From assembly GCF_014596525.1 (NCBI RefSeq), contig NZ_MSJP01000067.1, forward strand, positions 62,001 through 126,000: a stretch of 64,000 nt of DNA, in the 5' to 3' direction. The DNA comes from Streptomyces sp. CBMA291. GTDB lineage: Bacteria > Actinomycetota > Actinomycetes > Streptomycetales > Streptomycetaceae. This document shows positions 24,335 through 33,191 of the stretch, in pieces; positions within the stretch are counted from its first letter, which is position 1, and each line of letters starts with the position of its first letter. Under the pieces are notes generated by a model that searched no databases, was not told the origin of the DNA, and was given only the letters and a program-made list of their open reading frames with translations. Made by a program: the position numbers and the translations under genes.

Positions 24335-26338
24335 ATGCCCACGCCGCCCGAGAACCGTGAGCGCAGCCCGTACACCGGCTGGACCCGTGCCCACTGGGAG
24401 TCCGCGGCCGATCGACTCCTGCTCGCGGTACGCCCGTTCGCGTCCCCGCGGTACGGACTCGTCGACCTTCCCGGACCCCGCCCCAGCTGGTCGGGGGCCC
24501 GCTCCGACGGTCTGGAGGGCTGGGCCCGCACCTTCCTCCTCGCGGCGCTCAGGGTCGCGGGCGCCCGAGGCGAGGACCCGTACGGGCATCTCGACCGTTA
24601 CGCGGAGGGACTCGCGGCGGGCCCGGCGGGCGGACTGGCAGGCGCGGCCCTCGGCGTCGGCTCCGGAGCCGGAACCGGCAAGGGCACCCGCACAGGCACC
24701 CGCACAGGCACCGGCACAGGCACCCGCACAGGTACTGGCACCGACCTCGGTCCCGACGCCTGGCCGCTCACCACCGACACCCGGCAGGCCATCGTCGAAG
24801 CCGCCTCCGTCGCCCTCGGACTCCGCCTCACCCGCCCCTGGCTCTGGGACCGGCTCGACGACCGCGTCCGCGAACAGGTCGTGGAGTGGCTCCGCCCCGC
24901 CCTCGGCCCCTCGCCCGTCGACAACAACTGGTGGCTCTTCGGCCTCACCGTCGCCGGATTCCTCCAGGACGCCGGAGTCGAGACCGACCTGGCCGCCGCC
25001 ACGATCGACCGCTCACTCGCCCGGATCGAGGACTGGTACCTCGGCGACGGCTGGTACAGCGACGGCGACAACCGCGCCTTCGACCACTACAACGCCTGGG
25101 CCCTGCACTTCTACCCCGTCCTCCACGCCCACCTCGCGGGCGACCGGGAACTCCTCGACCGCTACGGGCCCCGGCTCCGCCTCCACCTGGAGGCGTACGG
25201 GCACCTCTTCGACACGAACGGCTCCCCCCTCCCGTACGGGCGATCCCTGATCTACCGCTTCGCCGCCGCCGCCGCGCCCTGGCTCGGCACCCTCACCGGG
25301 CACACCCCGCTCACCCCGGGCGCCACCCGCCGCCTGGCCTCCGGGACCCTGCGCCACTTCCTCGACCGGGGCGCCACCGACGCGGACGGACTGCTGACCC
25401 TCGGCTGGCACGGCCCGTACGCGCCCCTCGTGCAGGAGTACTCGGGCCCCGGCTCCCCCTACTGGGCGTCCAAGGGTTTCCTCGGGCTCCTGCTCCCCGC
25501 CGACCACCCCGCCTGGACCGACCGCGAGGAAGCGCTGCCCGCCGAACGCGCCGACACCGCCCGGCCCCTCGGCCCGACCGGACTGCTCGTCCAGACCACC
25601 GCCGCCGACGGACTCGTCCGCCTCCACAACCACGGCAGCAACCATGTGCACAGCGGGCCGGGCGCCGAGGACGACCCCGGCTACGCCCGGGGCGCCTACT
25701 CCACCCGTACGGGACCCACCACCGGGTCCGCCCCCGCCGACAACCACTTCGCCCTGATCGTCGACGGCAAGGCCACCACCCGAGGCCCCGCGACCCCGGC
25801 GGGGACGAGCCCCACCGTCCCCTACGGGCCGGGCGCAGGGACCAGCGCCACGGACACCCCCGGAAGCGCCCCCGCCTGGGCCGCCTCCCGGCACACCCCC
25901 CGTCCCGGCGTACGGGTCCTCTCCGCGACCCTCGTCCACGGACCGGCCGAGGTCCGGGCCCACCTCGTCACCGGCGCCCCGGAGGGGACCCCCGTACGGC
26001 AGACGGGCTGGGCCACCACCCCCGGAGGGCCGCACGCCCGGCTCCAGCCGGTCCACGGCTACGACCCGGAGCACACGGCCGCCGAACTCCCCACCGGGGA
26101 AACCCTTCAGGGTCCCGACAGCCGCACCCTGGCCCTGCACGGCGTCACCACGGGACCGGCCACGCTCTTCGTCGCCCTCGCCTCCCTGACCGCCGGACCC
26201 GACCCGGACCCGGCCGCCGCCCTCGCGGACGTCCGGGTCACCGGCCACGTCCTCGACGTCACCTGGCGGGACGGCGCCGTCACCCGGCTCGACCTCGACG
26301 GGCTGGCTCCCGACGCCTCGACGGAACCCGGCGCCTGA
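24335..26338 (+). CDS. DUF2264 family protein, probable polysaccharide catabolism
   Basis: 667 residues with no signal peptide, so cytoplasmic. The first ~400 residues contain the DUF2264 pattern: RPWLWDRL, PVDNNWWLFG, DWYLGDGWYSDG, FDHYNAWALHFYP, GSPLPYGRSLIYRFA and GSPYWASKGFLGLLLP. This looks like an (alpha/alpha) barrel as in unsaturated-glycan hydrolases; activity of the family is not established. A Gly-Thr-Arg-Thr repeat interrupts it near residues 115-138. The C-terminal part is beta-rich. It is divergent from the hybrid regulator and shares its operator with the ABC operon, so it likely acts on the imported sugar. ATG 24335 follows CAGGGAG. Confidence 0.82.
   Translation: MPTPPENRERSPYTGWTRAHWESAADRLLLAVRPFASPRYGLVDLPGPRPSWSGARSDGLEGWARTFLLAALRVAGARGEDPYGHLDRYAEGLAAGPAGGLAGAALGVGSGAGTGKGTRTGTRTGTGTGTRTGTGTDLGPDAWPLTTDTRQAIVEAASVALGLRLTRPWLWDRLDDRVREQVVEWLRPALGPSPVDNNWWLFGLTVAGFLQDAGVETDLAAATIDRSLARIEDWYLGDGWYSDGDNRAFDHYNAWALHFYPVLHAHLAGDRELLDRYGPRLRLHLEAYGHLFDTNGSPLPYGRSLIYRFAAAAAPWLGTLTGHTPLTPGATRRLASGTLRHFLDRGATDADGLLTLGWHGPYAPLVQEYSGPGSPYWASKGFLGLLLPADHPAWTDREEALPAERADTARPLGPTGLLVQTTAADGLVRLHNHGSNHVHSGPGAEDDPGYARGAYSTRTGPTTGSAPADNHFALIVDGKATTRGPATPAGTSPTVPYGPGAGTSATDTPGSAPAWAASRHTPRPGVRVLSATLVHGPAEVRAHLVTGAPEGTPVRQTGWATTPGGPHARLQPVHGYDPEHTAAELPTGETLQGPDSRTLALHGVTTGPATLFVALASLTAGPDPDPAAALADVRVTGHVLDVTWRDGAVTRLDLDGLAPDASTEPGA
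24683..24751. repeat. minisatellite in DUF2264 gene encoding (Thr-Arg/Gly-Thr-Gly) units
   Basis: Units of the type GGCACCCGCACA recur about six times, with alternate CCGGCACA units, in frame. They expand a loop between two helices of the DUF2264 protein and are probably variable in length between strains. Confidence 0.75.
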
Positions 26339-26363
26339 CCGGACCCCGACGCGGGCGGGAGGG

Positions 26364-27137
26364 TCAGCGGGGCCCGTACTTGCGGCCCGCCTTCGAGGAC
26401 GCTCCGCCCAGCAGCCCGCGCGGGGCCAGCTTCACCACGCCCATCAGGGCCTTGTAGCGCGGGTCGGGGATCGACAGGGTCCGGCCCCGGGCCAGGTCGG
26501 CGAGGGCCGCCGTCACCAGCTTGTCCGCGTCGAGCCACATCCAGCCGGGGATGTTGTCCGTCCCCATCCCGGCCCGGTCGTGGAACTCCGTCCGTACGAA
26601 GCCGGGGCAGAGCGCCATCATCCGCACCCCGCTGCCCGTCAGATCCCGCGCCGCCCCCTGGGTGAACTGCACGACCCACGCCTTCGACGCGCCGTACGTG
26701 CCCCGGGGCAGGAAGGCGGCCACCGAGGCGACGTTCACGACGGCACCCCGCCGCCGCCCCTTCATCGACGTGACGGCGGCCGAGGTCAGCCGCAGCACCG
26801 CCTCGCAGTGCACCGTGAGCATCTTCAGCTCGTCGGCCATGGACACTTCGAGGAAACGGCCCTTGTTGCCGAAACCGGCGTTGTTCACGAGCAGGTCGAC
26901 CGGCCGCTTCGGGTCCGAGAGGCGCGCCTCGACGGCGGCGATGCCCTGCTCCTCGGAGAGGTCCGCCGAGAGGACCTCCGCCTCGACGCCGTGCCGGTCG
27001 TGCAGCTCGGTCGCCTGCTCCCGGAGCCGCTTCACATCCCGGGCCACGAGCACGACATCGTGGCCGTCCGCCGCGAGTCTCCGTGCGAAGGCGGCCCCGA
27101 TGCCCGCGGTGGCGCCCGTAATCAGTGCAGTCGTCAT
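26364..27137 (-). CDS. short-chain dehydrogenase/reductase
   Basis: 257 residues. It begins MTTALITGATAGIGAAF with the TGxxxGIG nucleotide loop, and has LVNNAGFGNKG and the catalytic YGASK (YxxxK). This classical SDR probably uses NAD(P)H; the substrate is unknown. ATG 27137. It is convergent with the DUF2264 gene and in line with the MOSC gene upstream. Confidence 0.9.
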   Translation of the reverse strand: MTTALITGATAGIGAAFARRLAADGHDVVLVARDVKRLREQATELHDRHGVEAEVLSADLSEEQGIAAVEARLSDPKRPVDLLVNNAGFGNKGRFLEVSMADELKMLTVHCEAVLRLTSAAVTSMKGRRRGAVVNVASVAAFLPRGTYGASKAWVVQFTQGAARDLTGSGVRMMALCPGFVRTEFHDRAGMGTDNIPGWMWLDADKLVTAALADLARGRTLSIPDPRYKALMGVVKLAPRGLLGGASSKAGRKYGPR

Positions 27138-27192
27138 ACCGGCACGTTAATGCCCCGCCGGGGACCGCGCCGGTACCGTGCCGCTCCGTCAG

Positions 27193-27296
27193 GACCCGGC
27201 TACGCACGCGTACTTCCCGCCCGGCTTCCGAAAGACCCGGCTACGCGCGCGTACCCCCGTCCGACGCCCGGCGGACCCGGCTACGCGCGCGCGTAC
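27193..27296. repeat. three 21-bp repeats, last one inside the MOSC gene end
   Basis: GACCCGGCTACGC(A/G)CGCGTAC occurs at 27193, 27234 and 27274; the third copy has an extra CG and runs into the last codons of the MOSC gene. The two outer copies look like duplications of that gene's 3' end. Confidence 0.75.
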
Positions 27297-27955
27297 TTCT
27301 CCGTGTACTGCCGGGCGAGCGCCAGGAGGCCCGACTCCATCCACTCGGCGGCGACCAGGGTGGAGGGCAGCAGCGCCCGCTCGACGGTCGCGGCGCGGTG
27401 CAGCAGGGCCACCGTGATGGCGTGGTCCGGCCGGTGCACGACCGTGACCGGGTCGCCCGCGCGGATCTCGCCCGGCACGATCACCCGCAGAAACGCGCCG
27501 GGACCGGCGTCGGACTGCGTGAACCGCCGCACCCAGCCCTGCTCGCCGAGGAAGCCCCCGAACGTACGGCAGGGGATGCGGCCGCCGGTCACTTCGAGGA
27601 CGACCTCCTCGCCGATCCGCCAGCGCTCGCCGATCAGAGCCCCGTTCACCTCCACGCCGGAGGTGGTGAGGTTCTCGCCGAAGGTGCCGTTGACGAGGTC
27701 CCGGCCGAGTTCCCGCTCCCACCGGTCGAGGTCCTCGCGGGCGAAGGCGTAGGCGGCCCGGTCGTTGCCACCGTGGAACCGCAGGTCGCAGACCGAGTCA
27801 CCGGCCAGACCCGCGCCCCCGACCCCGGGGACGCCGGGGGCCTCGATCCGGACGGGCCCGTCGACGGGCCGCTTGTCGATGCCGGTGAGACCGGAGGCGG
27901 CATCGGTGTAGTCCACGGCCTTGGCACGGCCCACATTCACACTCAGCAAGGTCAT
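27281..27955 (-). CDS. MOSC domain protein (YiiM-like)
   Basis: 224 residues. MOSC domains carry molybdenum-cofactor sulfur or bind it in N-hydroxylated-base reductases. The family features are FHGGNDRAAYAFAREDL, GTFGENLTTSGVEVNGALIGE, then the conserved Cys in GGRIPCRTFGGFLG and a late VVHRPDHAITVALL. It starts at ATG 27955, divergent from the LysR gene 80 bp away. The C-terminus (QYTEKYARA) lies on the 21-bp repeat. Confidence 0.9.
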   Translation of the reverse strand: MTLLSVNVGRAKAVDYTDAASGLTGIDKRPVDGPVRIEAPGVPGVGGAGLAGDSVCDLRFHGGNDRAAYAFAREDLDRWERELGRDLVNGTFGENLTTSGVEVNGALIGERWRIGEEVVLEVTGGRIPCRTFGGFLGEQGWVRRFTQSDAGPGAFLRVIVPGEIRAGDPVTVVHRPDHAITVALLHRAATVERALLPSTLVAAEWMESGLLALARQYTEKYARA

Positions 27956-28023
27956 GGAGGAACCTTACGGGCAGCGGTCTCAAAGAAACGGGCGAAAATC
28001 CCGCACTTCACCCAAGAGTCACT

Positions 28024-28029
28024 TATGCT
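28024..28029 (+). promoter_or_regulatory. probable -10 of a leaderless LysR transcript
   Basis: TATGCT ends 7 bp before ATG 28037, which puts the transcript start at or beside the A of the start codon. No ribosome-binding site precedes that ATG, as expected for leaderless mRNA. The -35 is weak. Confidence 0.5.
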
Positions 28030-28036
28030 GGAACGC

Positions 28037-28930
28037 ATGATCGAGGCACGCCACCTCCGCGTCCTGCGCGCCGTCGCCGCCACCGGCTCCTTCTCGGCCG
28101 CCGCCCGTGAACTGGGCTGCACCCAGCCCGCCGTCAGCCAGCAGATGAAGGCCCTCGAAGCCTCCGCCGGCACCCCGCTGCTCATCCGTACCGCCCGCGA
28201 GATGCGCCTCACCCAGGCCGGAGAGGTCCTCGTCCGGCACGCCTCCGGCATCCTCGCCGGGCTCACCGCCGCCGAGGAGGAGGTCGCCGCGATCGCCGGG
28301 CTCCGGGCGGGCCGGGTCCGGCTCGTCTCCTTCCCCAGCGGCAGCTCCACCCTCGTCCCCACCGCGCTCGCCTCGCTGCGGGCGGCGCACCCCGGCACCC
28401 GGGTCTCCCTCGTCGAGGCCGAGCCGCCGCGCTCGGTCGAGATGCTCAGGGGCGGCGACTGCGACGTCGCGCTCGCCTTCCGGTACGGGGCGGGGCAGGC
28501 GGAGTGGGACGACCTGGTGGTCCGGCCGATCCTGGCCGACCGCCTCGTGGGTCTCGTTCCGGAGGGGCACCGGCTCGCCGAGGCCGGTTCCGTGGGCATC
28601 GCCGAACTCGCGGACGAATCCTGGATCGCGGGCTGCCCGCGCTGCCGCCGTCAACTGGTCGACGTCTGCGAGGAGGCGGGCTTCACTCCCCGCATCGACT
28701 TCGCCACCGACGACTACCCGGCGGTGGTGGGCCTGGTCGGCGCGGGCCTCGGCGTCGCCGTCCTGCCGGAACTCGCCATCGAGTCCGTACGCCCGAAGGG
28801 GGCGCGGACCGTGGCCGTGGAGCCTGCCGTGGAGCGGGAGATCGTGGCCCTGACCCTGCCGGACCTGGCACAGGTCCCGGCGGTCGCCGCCACGCTGGAC
28901 GAACTGACGCGCGCGGCCACGCGCGCGTAG
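28037..28930 (+). CDS. LysR family transcriptional regulator
   Basis: 297 residues. The winged helix-turn-helix is HLRVLRAVAATGSFSAAARELGCTQPAVSQQMKALE, then a linker helix and an effector domain of two alpha/beta lobes ending GLGVAVLPELAIE. Effector unknown; LysR proteins often regulate a divergent neighbour, which here is the MOSC gene. ATG 28037 is chosen over ATG 28025 because the latter lies within the apparent -10 and homology starts with MIEARHLR. Confidence 0.92.
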   Translation: MIEARHLRVLRAVAATGSFSAAARELGCTQPAVSQQMKALEASAGTPLLIRTAREMRLTQAGEVLVRHASGILAGLTAAEEEVAAIAGLRAGRVRLVSFPSGSSTLVPTALASLRAAHPGTRVSLVEAEPPRSVEMLRGGDCDVALAFRYGAGQAEWDDLVVRPILADRLVGLVPEGHRLAEAGSVGIAELADESWIAGCPRCRRQLVDVCEEAGFTPRIDFATDDYPAVVGLVGAGLGVAVLPELAIESVRPKGARTVAVEPAVEREIVALTLPDLAQVPAVAATLDELTRAATRA

Positions 28931-29121
28931 CGCCGCATCGGATCGCCCGTCGGCGGTCCGTGCCCGGCCGTGCCTCGCATGCCTGGCGTGATCGACCGTG
29001 CCCCGTGCGCCCGGCGCGTCCGGCCGTGCTGGGCGTGCTCGTCGCGCGGCCGTGTCCATCCGCCCGGATTCCCGTACGGATGAAGAAACGTTCCTTCTGA
29101 GTGCGCTCCGCGCTCCGCGCT

Positions 29122-29529
29122 CTACGTCCGCTCGGCGATCGGCCGGCCCGACGGCTGCGCCGACGCCGATGCCGACGTCGTCAGGGGGGTCACGGACGCC
29201 ACCGGTGCGCCCGGGGCGGGCGACGACGGTGCCGTCGTCGTGACCAGGCGGTTGCGCGCGCGGCCCATCAGCTCTTCGCGTTCGTCCTCGGTGAGGCCGC
29301 CCCACACTCCGTAAGGCTCCCGGACGGCGAGTGCGTGTGCCGCGCACTCCGCGCGCACCGGGCACCGCATGCAGACCTCTTTAGCCGAGTTCTCACGCGC
29401 ACTCCGTGCCGCGCCGCGCTCTCCCTCGGGGTGGAAGAACAGGGAGCTGTCGACCCCGCGACAGGCCGCGAGGAGCTGCCAGTCCCACAGATCGGCGTTG
29501 GGTCCGGGAAGGCGGGAGAAATCTGCCAT
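29122..29529 (-). CDS. whiD: WhiD, WhiB-like [4Fe-4S] regulator of sporulation
   Basis: 135 residues. It starts MADFSRLPGPNADLWDWQLL and its four cluster ligands are Cys23, Cys53, Cys56 and Cys62, the positions reported for Streptomyces coelicolor WhiD. The signature GVWGG turn (EPYGVWGGLTEDERE) follows. WhiD acts late in sporulation, binding the principal sigma factor. This copy has a longer Ser/Ala/Pro tail than the ~112 residues I recall for S. coelicolor. It is divergent from bldM across a 443-bp AT-rich (for this genome) regulatory region. Confidence 0.93.
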   Translation of the reverse strand: MADFSRLPGPNADLWDWQLLAACRGVDSSLFFHPEGERGAARSARENSAKEVCMRCPVRAECAAHALAVREPYGVWGGLTEDEREELMGRARNRLVTTTAPSSPAPGAPVASVTPLTTSASASAQPSGRPIAERT

Positions 29530-29972
29530 AGCGCTTGTCCCCTTGAAACCGTGTCGAACGGATAGGTGGGCGGGTGGATGGCTGACGGCAGGGTCTCCTC
29601 GGGGGCCCAGCCGGGTCTGGTGGTACACCCACTCTCTAATACTGTCTAAGTAGATGTAAATATGACTCATTGCGAATCTAGCCACAGACACCGGAAAAAG
29701 CGAAGAAAACCGTCTAAATGGTGCATACCTTTCACCGGCAGACGAAAGAGTCGCGTCGCTCTCCTCTGTGCGCACCCCCTCACGTAGAGTGCCGAAGGGC
29801 GCCGTCCGACCCGTAACTCTTTCGGGTGACCGTCGTTGAGAGTGCGGAGGCGGTTGAAGGAAGAAGCGCTCGGGCAGGCGTCCGAGAGCGTCAATCGCAC
29901 AGGTGACGATTACGTACAGCCCTGGAGGCTCAAGGTGACGCGCAACAGCTGCGAGAGCCACGGAGGTCAGTC
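29530..29972. promoter_or_regulatory. whiD-bldM divergent control region
   Basis: No gene. From about 29635 to 29745 it is unusually AT-rich for this chromosome, as in developmental promoters. It contains the sigma-BldN promoter (29812-29839). A GACAC word at 29687-29691 could be a WhiA half-site, but five bases is weak evidence. Confidence 0.7.
29812..29839 (+). promoter_or_regulatory. sigma-BldN promoter of bldM
   Basis: CGTAAC (29812-29817), 16 bp, CGTTGA (29834-29839). This matches the published sigma-BldN consensus of bldM promoter 1 exactly. It places the transcript start ~125 bp upstream of bldM. Confidence 0.9.
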
Positions 29973-30584
29973 ATGACATCCGTCCTCGTCTGCGATGACT
30001 CCCCGCTTGCCCGAGAGGCGCTTCGCCGCGCGGTCGCGACCGTGCCCGGCGTCGAGCGCGTGACCACCGCGGCCAACGGCGAGGAAGTCCTCCGCCGCTG
30101 GGGGGCGGACCGCTCGGACCTGATTCTGATGGACGTGCGCATGCCCGGACTGGGCGGCGTGGAAACCGTACGCCGGTTGCTCTCCGCGGACCCCGGCGCC
30201 CGCATCATCATGCTCACCGTCGCCGAGGACCTCGACGGCGTCGCCCTCGCGGTCGCCGCGGGTGCCCGTGGCTATCTGCACAAGGACGCCTCACGCGCCG
30301 AACTGCGGGCCACCGTCACCCAGGCGCTCGCCGACCCCACCTGGCGGCTGGCCCCGCGCCGGCTCCGCTCGGCCGAGATGGGCGCCGCACCCACCCTCAC
30401 CGCGCGCGAGATCCAGGTCCTCGAAGGCATGAGCCACGGCCGGTCCAACGCGGAGATCGGCCGCGAGCTGTTCCTTTCCGAGGACACCGTCAAGACCCAC
30501 GCCCGGCGCCTCTTCAAGAAGCTCGGCGCCTCGGACCGCGCGCACGCCGTCGCCCTCGGATTCCGCTGGGGCCTGGTCCGCTGA
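29973..30584 (+). CDS. bldM: BldM, atypical response regulator for development
   Basis: 203 residues, the known BldM length. The receiver domain (MTSVLVCDDSPLAREALRR; Asp54 in LILMDVRMPG) is followed by a LuxR/FixJ helix-turn-helix (TAREIQVLEGMSHGRSNAEIGRELFLSEDTVKTHARRLFKKLG). BldM is an orphan regulator that works as a homodimer or as a heterodimer with WhiI to drive aerial growth and sporulation genes. ATG 29973 follows CCACGGAGG. Transcription comes from the sigma-BldN promoter upstream. Confidence 0.97.
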   Translation: MTSVLVCDDSPLAREALRRAVATVPGVERVTTAANGEEVLRRWGADRSDLILMDVRMPGLGGVETVRRLLSADPGARIIMLTVAEDLDGVALAVAAGARGYLHKDASRAELRATVTQALADPTWRLAPRRLRSAEMGAAPTLTAREIQVLEGMSHGRSNAEIGRELFLSEDTVKTHARRLFKKLGASDRAHAVALGFRWGLVR

Positions 30585-30605
30585 ATCGCAGGTCACCCGC
30601 CATGT

Positions 30606-30643
30606 CCCCGTCCTCACCCGGGTCCCTCGCGGGGTGGACGGGG
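30606..30643 (+). terminator. bldM terminator
   Basis: CCCCGTCC (30606-30613) pairs with GGACGGGG (30636-30643); GCTTGTGT follows. Confidence 0.6.
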
Positions 30644-30737
30644 CGGGCTTGTGTCACTTCCTCGCCGGATGACGCATCCTTGAGATGTGGAGTTCCTCGG
30701 GGACGATTCGATCGAGCGGGAGGGGAGGGCGCGGGAG

Positions 30738-31430
30738 ATGAGTTCCGGCGCGCCTGCTCATAACGCTTCGGTGCACAACTACGGACGCGGTGCCGCGGAC
30801 GCGGAAGCGTCGGGGCACCATGGAGCGATGCGCGACGAAGACACCGCGGGTTCCCCCGTGCCCGCCGGGCAAGGGGAGATCGGCGCGCTCGTGCGCCGTG
30901 CGGTCGAGGGCGACGCGCAAGCCACGCACGACCTGCTCGCGCGCGTGCATCCGCTCGCCCTGCGGTACTGCCGCACCCGCCTCAGCCGGCTTCCGGGTGA
31001 TGCCCGACACTTCGTAGAGGACCTGGCCCAGGAGGTCTGCGTCGCCGTCCTGATGGCGCTGCCGCGCTACAAGGACACCGGCAGACCCTTCGAGGCGTTC
31101 GTCTTCGCCATCGCGGGACACAAGGTCGCCGACCTCCAGCGGGCCGCCATGCGGCACCCGGGGTCCACCGCCGTGCCCTCCGACGAGATGCCCGAGCGCC
31201 CCGACGACTCCCTCGGCCCCGAGGAGCGCGCACTGCTCAGCAGCGACGCCGCCTGGGCCAAGAAGCTGCTGGCCAACCTCCCGGAGAACCAGCGCGAACT
31301 GCTCGTGCTGCGGGTCGCCGTCGGACTGACCGCCGAGGAGACCGGGCAGATGCTCGGCATGTCCCCGGGGGCGGTCCGGGTCGCCCAGCACCGCGCTCTC
31401 AGCCGACTGCGAGCGCTGGCGGAGCAGTAG
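30738..31430 (+). CDS. shbA: ECF sigma factor, ShbA-like
   Basis: About 230 residues. Region 2 (LALRYCRTRLSRLPG..HFVEDLAQEVCVAVLMALPRY) and region 4 (LPENQRELLVLRVAVGLTAEETGQMLGMSPGAVRVAQHRALSRLR) are clear. Position between bldM and guaB matches ShbA, the ECF sigma factor known to drive hrdB, the principal sigma gene. The N-terminal ~45 residues are low-complexity. ATG 30738 is preceded by AGGGGAGGGC; ATG 30828, with GGAG closely upstream, is an alternative that would remove that extension. The symbol rests on synteny and family resemblance. Confidence 0.85.
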   Translation: MSSGAPAHNASVHNYGRGAADAEASGHHGAMRDEDTAGSPVPAGQGEIGALVRRAVEGDAQATHDLLARVHPLALRYCRTRLSRLPGDARHFVEDLAQEVCVAVLMALPRYKDTGRPFEAFVFAIAGHKVADLQRAAMRHPGSTAVPSDEMPERPDDSLGPEERALLSSDAAWAKKLLANLPENQRELLVLRVAVGLTAEETGQMLGMSPGAVRVAQHRALSRLRALAEQ

Positions 31431-31582
31431 CCTGGGAGTAAGAGCCGCGGAGCGATCCCGGCCCTTTCGTACACGTGGGAACGTCCAAAGCCCGCGGCTG
31501 ATCTTGAACGTGGAATGAGACGCCGCTCCAGGCCGTTAGCATGGACATCCGCACCGATCAAGGCCATGTTGGGGAAGGTGTC

Positions 31583-33085
31583 ATGACTGCAAACGTCGAC
31601 GGAGTGCCCGAGAAATTCGCGACACTCGGGCTGACCTACGACGACGTGCTGCTCCTGCCGGGCGCGTCCGACATGGCTCCCGATCAGATCGACACCGCCT
31701 CGTACATCTCGAAGAACGTGCGGGTGAACATCCCGCTGCTCTCCGCCGCGATGGACAAGGTCACCGAGTCCCGGATGGCGATCGCCATGGCGCGCCAGGG
31801 CGGTGTCGGTGTCCTGCACCGCAACCTCTCCATCGCCGACCAGGCCAACCAGGTCGACCTGGTGAAGCGCTCCGAGTCCGGCATGGTGACCGACCCGATC
31901 ACGGTCCACCCGGAAGCCACGCTCGCCGAAGCCGACGCGATCTGCGCCAAGTTCCGCATCAGCGGCGTCCCGGTCACCGACCCGGCCGGCCGGCTCCTCG
32001 GCATCGTCACCAACCGTGACATGGCCTTCGAGTCGGACCGCAGCCGCCAGGTGCGCGAGGTCATGACCCCGATGCCGCTGGTCACCGGCAAGGTCGGCAT
32101 CTCCGGCGTGGAGGCGATGGAGCTGCTCCGCCGCCACAAGATCGAGAAGCTGCCGCTGGTCGACGAGGCGGGCCTCCTCAAGGGCCTCATCACCGTCAAG
32201 GACTTCGTCAAGGCCGAGAAGTACCCGAACGCCGCCAAGGACAAGGAAGGCCGCCTGCTCGTCGGCGCGGCCGTCGGCGTCGCCGGTGACGCGTACGAGC
32301 GTGCCCAGGCCCTGATCGAGGCGGGCGTCGACTTCATCGTCGTCGACACCGCCCATGGCCACTCCCGGCTGGTCGGCGACATGGTCGCCAAGATCAAGTC
32401 GAACTCCTCGGTCGACGTCATCGGCGGCAACATCGCCACCCGCGACGGCGCCCAGGCCCTGATCGACGCCGGTGTCGACGGCATCAAGGTCGGCGTGGGC
32501 CCCGGCTCCATCTGCACCACCCGTGTCGTCGCCGGCATCGGCGTCCCGCAGGTCACCGCGATCTACGAGGCCTCCCTCGCCGCCAAGGCGGCCGGGGTCC
32601 CGGTCATCGGCGACGGCGGCCTCCAGTACTCCGGCGACATCGCCAAGGCCCTCGTGGCCGGTGCCGACACCGTGATGCTGGGCTCGCTCCTCGCGGGCTG
32701 CGAGGAGTCCCCGGGCGAGCTGCTCTTCATCAACGGCAAGCAGTTCAAGTCGTACCGGGGCATGGGCTCGCTCGGCGCCATGCAGACCCGCGGCGAGCAG
32801 CGCTCCTTCTCGAAGGACCGCTACTTCCAGGAGGGCGTCGCCTCCGACGAGAAGCTCGTGCCCGAGGGCATCGAGGGCCAGGTGCCCTACCGGGGCCCCC
32901 TCGCCGCCGTCGTCCACCAGCTGGTGGGCGGTCTGCGCCAGTCGATGTTCTACGTCGGCGGCCGCACGGTGCCGGAGCTTCAGTCGAACGGCCGGTTCGT
33001 CCGGATCACGTCCGCGGGCCTCAAGGAGAGCCACCCGCACGACATCCAGATGACGGTCGAAGCACCGAACTACAGCAGGAAGTAA
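31583..33085 (+). CDS. guaB: IMP dehydrogenase
   Basis: 500 residues. It oxidises IMP to XMP, the first committed step to GMP. It starts FATLGLTYDDVLLLPG, carries two CBS domains (~95-215, MVTDPITVHPEATLAEAD and VMTPMPLVTG), and has the active-site loop GVGPGSICTTRVV with the catalytic Cys, then GSLLAGCEESPGE and the Arg-Gly flap region YRGMGSLGAM. ATG 31583 follows GGGGAAGG. A strong terminator follows. guaB3 and guaA (51758) are nearby. Confidence 0.98.
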   Translation: MTANVDGVPEKFATLGLTYDDVLLLPGASDMAPDQIDTASYISKNVRVNIPLLSAAMDKVTESRMAIAMARQGGVGVLHRNLSIADQANQVDLVKRSESGMVTDPITVHPEATLAEADAICAKFRISGVPVTDPAGRLLGIVTNRDMAFESDRSRQVREVMTPMPLVTGKVGISGVEAMELLRRHKIEKLPLVDEAGLLKGLITVKDFVKAEKYPNAAKDKEGRLLVGAAVGVAGDAYERAQALIEAGVDFIVVDTAHGHSRLVGDMVAKIKSNSSVDVIGGNIATRDGAQALIDAGVDGIKVGVGPGSICTTRVVAGIGVPQVTAIYEASLAAKAAGVPVIGDGGLQYSGDIAKALVAGADTVMLGSLLAGCEESPGELLFINGKQFKSYRGMGSLGAMQTRGEQRSFSKDRYFQEGVASDEKLVPEGIEGQVPYRGPLAAVVHQLVGGLRQSMFYVGGRTVPELQSNGRFVRITSAGLKESHPHDIQMTVEAPNYSRK

Positions 33086-33101
33086 CAGAGCGCGACGCGT
33101 A

Positions 33102-33135
33102 GGGGGCGGTTCCGGGACAACCCGGAACCGCCCCC
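33102..33135 (+). terminator. guaB terminator
   Basis: Perfect 15-bp stem GGGGGCGGTTCCGGG / CCCGGAACCGCCCCC with ACAA loop. Confidence 0.9.
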
Positions 33136-33191
33136 CACGCTTGTGTCGGGGATACTGGTACGCGCAGACGTAGAGGGAAAGGCCACACATC

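Noticed and set aside
24683..24751. CRISPR-like short repeats in the DUF2264 gene
   Set aside because: Units are about 12 bp, contiguous, in frame and without unique spacers, so they are a coding minisatellite.
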